A stretch of DNA of 64,000 bases, taken from assembly GCA_964451605.1 (NCBI GenBank), contig CAYVJA010000001.1:41164-105163 (forward strand), in the 5' to 3' direction. A model generated the notes under the pieces. The model had not been told where the DNA came from. It ran no database searches and saw nothing but the letters and a program-made list of their open reading frames with translations. The position numbers were made by a program, and so were the translations under genes. Positions 60,253-64,000 of the stretch are shown here, in pieces. How positions within the stretch are numbered: position 1 is the stretch's first letter; each line of letters opens with the position of its first letter. The stretch comes from JAQVSH01 sp964451605 (GTDB lineage: Bacteria; Bacteroidota; Bacteroidia; Bacteroidales; UBA4181).

Positions 60253-61959
60253 ATGAAGAATACTCCCACTACAAAACGAATATCCGGATCGGAAGCCCTC
60301 ATGCTCTCATTGCTGGCCGAAGATGTTGATACCATCTTTGGTTACCCGGGTGGAGCCATTATGCCGGTTTTCGACAGTCTGTACGACTATACCGACCGAT
60401 TTCGGTTTATCCTGACCCGCCACGAACAGGGTGCCGGCCATATGGCCCAGGGATATGCCAGAGTATCGCGTAAACCCGGAGTTGCCATTGTTACCTCCGG
60501 TCCCGGCGCCACCAATCTGCTCACAAGCCTGGCCGATGCCATGATCGACTCCACCCCTATGGTCTGTATCTCGGGACAGGTGGTTTCGTCGTTACTCGGC
60601 ACCGATGCCTTCCAGGAGACCGATATTATTGGTATGTCGATGCCTATCACCAAGTGGAACTACCAGATTACCACACCCGAAGAGGTTCCGGATGCCATTG
60701 CCAAGGCCTTCTACATTGCCCGTTCTGGCCGCCCGGGACCGGTACTGATCGATTTCACAAAGAACGCTCAGTTAGGCACGCTTGATTTCAGCTATAAGCC
60801 CTGCCATTTTATCAGGAGTTACGTTCCCTTTCCCAAGGTTCAACCCGAAAAAATTGAACAGGCAGCCAACCTGCTGAACAGTGCCAAACGCCCCATGATC
60901 CTGGTTGGACAGGGTGTATTGCTGGCCCAGGCCGAAGAGGAGCTGAAAGCCTTTGTAGAGAAGACCGGCATTCCGGCTGCCTCTACCCTGATGGGCCTTT
61001 CGGCCCTTCCCACCGACCATCCCCTGAATATCGGGATGTTGGGAATGCATGGCAACTACGGCCCCAACAAGATGACGGCCGAGGCCGATGTTATTATTGC
61101 CATGGGTATGCGTTTCGACGACCGTGTGGCTCAGGATGTAAAGAAATTTGCAGCGCAGGCACAGATCATTCACATGGAGATAGACCCTTCGGAGGTAAGC
61201 AAAAACATCCTCGCGCACATACCGGTTTTAGGCGATCTGAAACAGACGCTGCCCCTGTTAACCCGTGCCTGTAAAGGGAAAGCCTATCCCGAATGGATGC
61301 AGACCTACCGCGGCTACCACGCCTTCGAAGAGGAGAAGGTTATCCGCCCGCTTCTCTACCCCTCTACACCCGAAATCACCATGGCCGAGGCAGTAAGGGT
61401 AGTGAATGAGCGAACCAAAGGCGAAGCCGTTGTAGTTACCGATGTAGGTCAACACCAGATGATTACAGCCCGTTATGCCAAACTGAACACCCCTCGCAGT
61501 TTTATTACCTCGGGCGGTTTGGGTACCATGGGATACGGACTGCCGGCAGCTGTCGGCGCCAAACTGGGCGCTCCCGAAAAAGATGTGGTTCTTTTTGTAG
61601 GCGACGGAGGCATTCAGATGACCATTCAAGAACTGGGTACCATCATGGAATCGAACGTGGGCGTAAAGATAGTTGTCCTCAACAACGGTTTTCTGGGAAT
61701 GGTTCGACAGTGGCAAGAGCTCTTCCACGGAGGCCGCTACTCCTCTACCCCCATGATGAGCCCCGATTTCGTTGCCATTGCGGCTGCATACAAAATCCCG
61801 GGCCGGAAGGTATCCAAACGTACCGACCTTTCGGGAGCTGTCGACACCCTGTTCAGCACCCCCGGAGCCTACCTCCTCGAAGTAATGGTAGGTAAGGAAG
61901 ATAACGTATTTCCCATGATCCCCGCCGGAAAATCGGTCGACGATATACGGTTTGCATAG
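60253..61959 (+). CDS. ilvB: Acetolactate synthase, large catalytic subunit
   Basis: ThDP-dependent enzyme that makes acetolactate/acetohydroxybutyrate, the first shared step of valine and isoleucine synthesis. The 568-residue protein shows the activating Glu in RHEQGAGHMAQGYARVS, FAD region (MGMRFDDRV) and ThDP-Mg motif GDGGIQMTIQELGTIMESNVGVKIVVLNN. Start ATG 60253 gives a 19-base gap from ilvD; the open frame runs back into ilvD to 60196. Confidence 0.97.
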   Translation: MKNTPTTKRISGSEALMLSLLAEDVDTIFGYPGGAIMPVFDSLYDYTDRFRFILTRHEQGAGHMAQGYARVSRKPGVAIVTSGPGATNLLTSLADAMIDSTPMVCISGQVVSSLLGTDAFQETDIIGMSMPITKWNYQITTPEEVPDAIAKAFYIARSGRPGPVLIDFTKNAQLGTLDFSYKPCHFIRSYVPFPKVQPEKIEQAANLLNSAKRPMILVGQGVLLAQAEEELKAFVEKTGIPAASTLMGLSALPTDHPLNIGMLGMHGNYGPNKMTAEADVIIAMGMRFDDRVAQDVKKFAAQAQIIHMEIDPSEVSKNILAHIPVLGDLKQTLPLLTRACKGKAYPEWMQTYRGYHAFEEEKVIRPLLYPSTPEITMAEAVRVVNERTKGEAVVVTDVGQHQMITARYAKLNTPRSFITSGGLGTMGYGLPAAVGAKLGAPEKDVVLFVGDGGIQMTIQELGTIMESNVGVKIVVLNNGFLGMVRQWQELFHGGRYSSTPMMSPDFVAIAAAYKIPGRKVSKRTDLSGAVDTLFSTPGAYLLEVMVGKEDNVFPMIPAGKSVDDIRFA

Positions 61960-61986
61960 AACGCCACACCTAAAAACGGATAGAGT

Positions 61987-62544
61987 ATGACACAAGAATA
62001 TACCATAACGGCCTTCTCTGAAAACAGCGTAGGGCTGTTGAACCGGATCACCATTATCTTTACCCGGAGACGCCTCAATATTGAGAGCCTCACGGTATCG
62101 GCCTCCTCCATCAGGGGCATCCACAAATTTACCATTGTGGTAAAAGCCTCCCGCGAACAGGTAGAAAAAGTGACCAAACAGCTCGAAAAACTGGTTGAAG
62201 TGCTTCGTGCCTATTTCCACACCAATTCGGAAATTATTCACCAGGAGGTTGCCCTCTACAAAGTGAACACCTCCTCGCTGATGATTCCATCGGCTGTAGA
62301 GGAGATAGTCCGGCACTTCAGGGCACACGTTCTGGATGTTACCACCGAGTACATCGTCTTTGAAAAAACCGGCTACAGCACCGAAACACAAGAGCTTTTC
62401 GACTACATGGATGCCCGGTTTAAAGTGGTTCAATTTACCCGTTCGGGACGAATTGCCGTGACCAAAGACCCCCGCGAGCGGCTCACCGATTACCTGCGCG
62501 AGATGGAGGCCATTGAAAATGCCCGTCTCAAACAGGACAGTTAG
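61987..62544 (+). CDS. ilvN: Acetolactate synthase, regulatory (small) subunit
   Basis: 185-residue ACT-domain subunit giving valine feedback control of IlvB. The N-terminus YTITAFSENSVGLLNRITIIFTRRRLNIESLTVS is the ACT signature with the ligand-binding GLLNRI loop; a second small domain follows (IVRHFRAHVLDVTTEYIVFEKTG). It begins 27 bases after ilvB. Confidence 0.96.
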   Translation: MTQEYTITAFSENSVGLLNRITIIFTRRRLNIESLTVSASSIRGIHKFTIVVKASREQVEKVTKQLEKLVEVLRAYFHTNSEIIHQEVALYKVNTSSLMIPSAVEEIVRHFRAHVLDVTTEYIVFEKTGYSTETQELFDYMDARFKVVQFTRSGRIAVTKDPRERLTDYLREMEAIENARLKQDS

Positions 62545-62610
62545 TTACAATAACACACAGTTTATTATTTTTTCTTTTCTTTGTAATCTATTTTCTTAAT
62601 TCAATCAAAA

Positions 62611-63666
62611 ATGGCAAAAATTAATTTTGGAGGCGTAATCGAAGAGGTGGTTACCCGTGAAGAGTTTACTCTGGAACATGCACGTGAAGTTTTGAAAAAC
62701 GAAACCATAGCTATTATCGGCTACGGCGTACAGGGTCCTGCGCAATCTTTGAACATGCGCGACAACGGTTTTAAGGTCATTATTGGTCAGGCTCCCGAAT
62801 TCAAAGCAGACTGGGATAAAGCAGTTGCCGACGGATGGGTTCCCGGCGAAACCCTCTTCCCTATTGAAGAGGCTGCCAAAAAAGCTACCATCGTTCAGTT
62901 CCTGGTTTCCGATGCTGCCCAACGTACCCTTTGGCCCGTTCTGAAACCCTGCCTGAAAAAAGGCGATGCCCTCTATTTCTCGCACGGCTTCTCTATTACC
63001 TACAAAGAGCAAACCGGCGTAATTCCCCCCGCCGACATTGACGTAATTCTGGTTGCCCCCAAAGGTTCGGGTACCAGTGTTCGCCGCAACTTCCTGGCCG
63101 GTGCCGGAATCAACTCCAGCTTTGCCGTATTCCAGGATGCCACCGGTCGTGCTCANNNNNNNNNNGAACGTACCCTGGCCATCGGTATCGCCATTGGTAG
63201 CGGATATCTTTTCCCCACCACCTTCGAACAGGAGGTATACAGCGACCTCACCGGCGAACGCGGTGTATTGATGGGCGCACTTGCCGGTATCATGGATGCT
63301 CAGTACAATGTACTGCGCGCCCACGGTCACACCCCCAGCGAAGCCTTCAACGAAACCGTCGAAGAGCTCACCCAGAGCCTTATCCGCCTGGTCGATGAAA
63401 AAGGTATGGACTGGATGTACAGCAACTGCTCGGCCACTGCCCAGCGTGGTGCCCTCGATTGGAGACCCCAATTCCGCGACGCCGTTCTGCCTGTATTCCA
63501 GGAGCTCTATGCCCGCGTAAAAGACGGTCGCGAATGCAAGCGCGTACTCGATTCCACCAGCGGCCCCAACTACAAAGCTTCGCTCGAAGCCGAACTGAAA
63601 GAGCTGCGCGAAAGCGAAATCTGGGCCACCGGCGCACAAGTAAGAGCCCTTCGCCCCAAACACTAA
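62611..63666 (+). CDS. ilvC: Ketol-acid reductoisomerase (interrupted by an N gap)
   Basis: Second step of branched-chain synthesis: NADPH-dependent rearrangement of acetolactate. It is a class I-length enzyme, about 348 residues, with IAIIGYGVQGPAQSLNMRDNG (Rossmann), LVAPKGSG, and metal-binding SDLTGERGVLMG, EAFNETVEELTQS. A run of 10 N (63156-63165) lies between GRA and ERTLAIGIAIGSGYLF. Relatives need only four residues from GRA to LAIGIAIG, which fits one missing base (GRA-H-ERT). Last ilv gene of the operon, ended by a strong terminator. Confidence 0.96.
   Translation: MAKINFGGVIEEVVTREEFTLEHAREVLKNETIAIIGYGVQGPAQSLNMRDNGFKVIIGQAPEFKADWDKAVADGWVPGETLFPIEEAAKKATIVQFLVSDAAQRTLWPVLKPCLKKGDALYFSHGFSITYKEQTGVIPPADIDVILVAPKGSGTSVRRNFLAGAGINSSFAVFQDATGRAXXXXERTLAIGIAIGSGYLFPTTFEQEVYSDLTGERGVLMGALAGIMDAQYNVLRAHGHTPSEAFNETVEELTQSLIRLVDEKGMDWMYSNCSATAQRGALDWRPQFRDAVLPVFQELYARVKDGRECKRVLDSTSGPNYKASLEAELKELRESEIWATGAQVRALRPKH
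63156..63165. other. Assembly gap of 10 N inside ilvC
   Basis: A standard placeholder length. Motif spacing to relatives predicts that one base is missing; 10 and 1 are equal modulo three, so the frame holds. Confidence 0.95.
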
Positions 63667-63685
63667 TTCACACCCCTTAAATAGC

Positions 63686-63718
63686 AAAAAGGGCTGCCTG
63701 TTTCGGGCAGCCCTTTTT
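63686..63718 (+). terminator. Rho-independent terminator after ilvC
   Basis: AAAAAGGGCTGCC pairs perfectly with GGCAGCCCTTTTT across a 7-base loop, with T-run; stands 20 bases past the stop. Confidence 0.95.
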
Positions 63719-63720
63719 GT

Positions 63721-63830
63721 TTGCGCGAAGCGCACCAGAGCATTATCCCTCCGCGCTTGCGCGTATATGTCGTTTCGCGCGAAGCGCAGCACTCGAAGCG
63801 CATTCGCGCTTCGAAGCACCAGAGCACCTG
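63721..63830. repeat. Palindromic GC-rich intergenic repeat block
   Basis: Several related palindromic motifs crowd in about 110 bases: TTCGCGCGAA (63774-63783), TCGAAGCGC-ATTC-GCGCTTCGA (63793-63814) and the 11-mer GCACCAGAGCA twice (63732-63742, 63816-63826), each after a CGAAGC-type block. It looks like a REP/BIME-type or MITE-like intergenic element found in many copies in some genomes. No coding frame is credible. Confidence 0.65.
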
Positions 63831-64000
63831 CTCATCAAATTTTACCGCGACTTTGCAGGGACCTCCTGGGGACCTTGTAGGGAGAAACTCCCCATCATCT
63901 CCCTTTCATTCCCCTAGCAGGTAGTATTCAGGGATCCGTTAGTTTCTTGGATGATTCCCCGATGATAACGCTTTATCCGGCGTTTTCTCGCAGGCGCCTC
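63831..64000. other. Unassigned sequence at the window end
   Basis: No gene, RNA or clear motif recognised in these 170 bases; they hold short GGGACC and GATGATTCCCCGATGAT-like direct repeats and could belong to the same repeat element or the edge of the next gene. Confidence 0.4.

Noticed and set aside
61258..62433. 391-codon minus-strand frame opposite ilvB/ilvN
   Set aside because: Same kind of shadow; crosses two plus-strand genes and has a His/Gly-rich non-protein-like composition.
62605..63819. 404-codon minus-strand frame opposite ilvC
   Set aside because: Shadow of ilvC; passes through the ilvC terminator and palindromic repeats.
1..64000. CRISPR array, prophage, insertion sequence or tRNA genes
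   Set aside because: No regularly spaced repeats, transposase or phage-like frames, and no cloverleaf tRNA pattern apart from the tRNA-like part of tmRNA.

Overview
The window is a 64 kb piece of a Bacteroidales (phylum Bacteroidota) chromosome. The evidence is the gene content (a BatA-E aerotolerance cluster, a class I-length ilvC, a D-3-phosphoglycerate dehydrogenase without an ACT domain, a DUF2027-Smr protein, a four-subunit 2-oxoacid:ferredoxin oxidoreductase) and the repeated phylum-type promoter (TTTG, 18-20 bp, TAnnTTTG) in front of gene after gene. Genus cannot be fixed from sequence alone; a Dysgonomonadaceae/Porphyromonadaceae-like anaerobe is a guess. There is no sign of plasmid, phage, insertion sequence or CRISPR. 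The DNA is mostly core chromosome, densely packed, with several convergent gene pairs whose 3' ends overlap. Three runs of N (11835-11881, 49914-49956, 63156-63165) interrupt tcdA, alaS and ilvC; conserved motifs suggest that only a few bases are really missing in each.

Layout. 1-2400 (minus): thrS and the start of infC. 2549-11766 (plus): MoxR ATPase, DUF58 protein, a DUF4381-like membrane protein, BatA, a fused BatB-BatC, BatD, BatE and a PhnP-like metallo-hydrolase. 11749-15387 (minus): tcdA, ligA and a secreted GH16 glycanase. 15499-16107: 5-formyltetrahydrofolate cyclo-ligase. 16072-18743 (minus): 2-oxoacid:ferredoxin oxidoreductase D-A-B-C. 18863-20935 (minus): serC-serA with a terminator. 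21126-25392: kbl-gcvT-comB facing a divergent L-threonine dehydrogenase, so threonine to glycine breakdown is handled here. 25400-27369: DEAD-box helicase with a long leader. 27700-29349: XRE-type regulator and pyrD. 29315-30070: odd lipoprotein. 30149-30606 (minus): tmRNA. 30635-34928 (plus): TPP riboswitch and thiM-thiE-thiL-thiD-tenA thiamine salvage operon. 34880-38205 (minus): M3 peptidase and queA. 38283-39808: DUF2027-Smr protein and RNase P RNA. 39862-44835 (minus): metallophosphoesterase, TPR protein, gyrA. 44994-46453: yicC, gmk. 46458-50326 (minus): lysA, alaS. 50382-53650 (plus): M23 peptidase, MerR-like regulator, Nif3-like protein, zinc-ribbon protein. 53714-56836 (minus): lolA-like and ftsK. 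56890-58122: mnmA. 58159-63718: a branched-chain amino acid operon ilvD-ilvB-ilvN-ilvC with its own promoter, a 22-codon Leu/Val-rich leader peptide and an attenuator-like terminator. 63720-63830: palindromic intergenic repeats.

The observations most worth following are the ilv leader peptide/attenuator (58159-58350), the in-frame BatB-BatC fusion that keeps a relic BatC signal peptide, the replacement of the catalytic histidine by lysine in SerA, the 16-bp perfect palindrome between kbl and tdh, and repeated operator-like motifs around the XRE regulator and the pyrD promoter.
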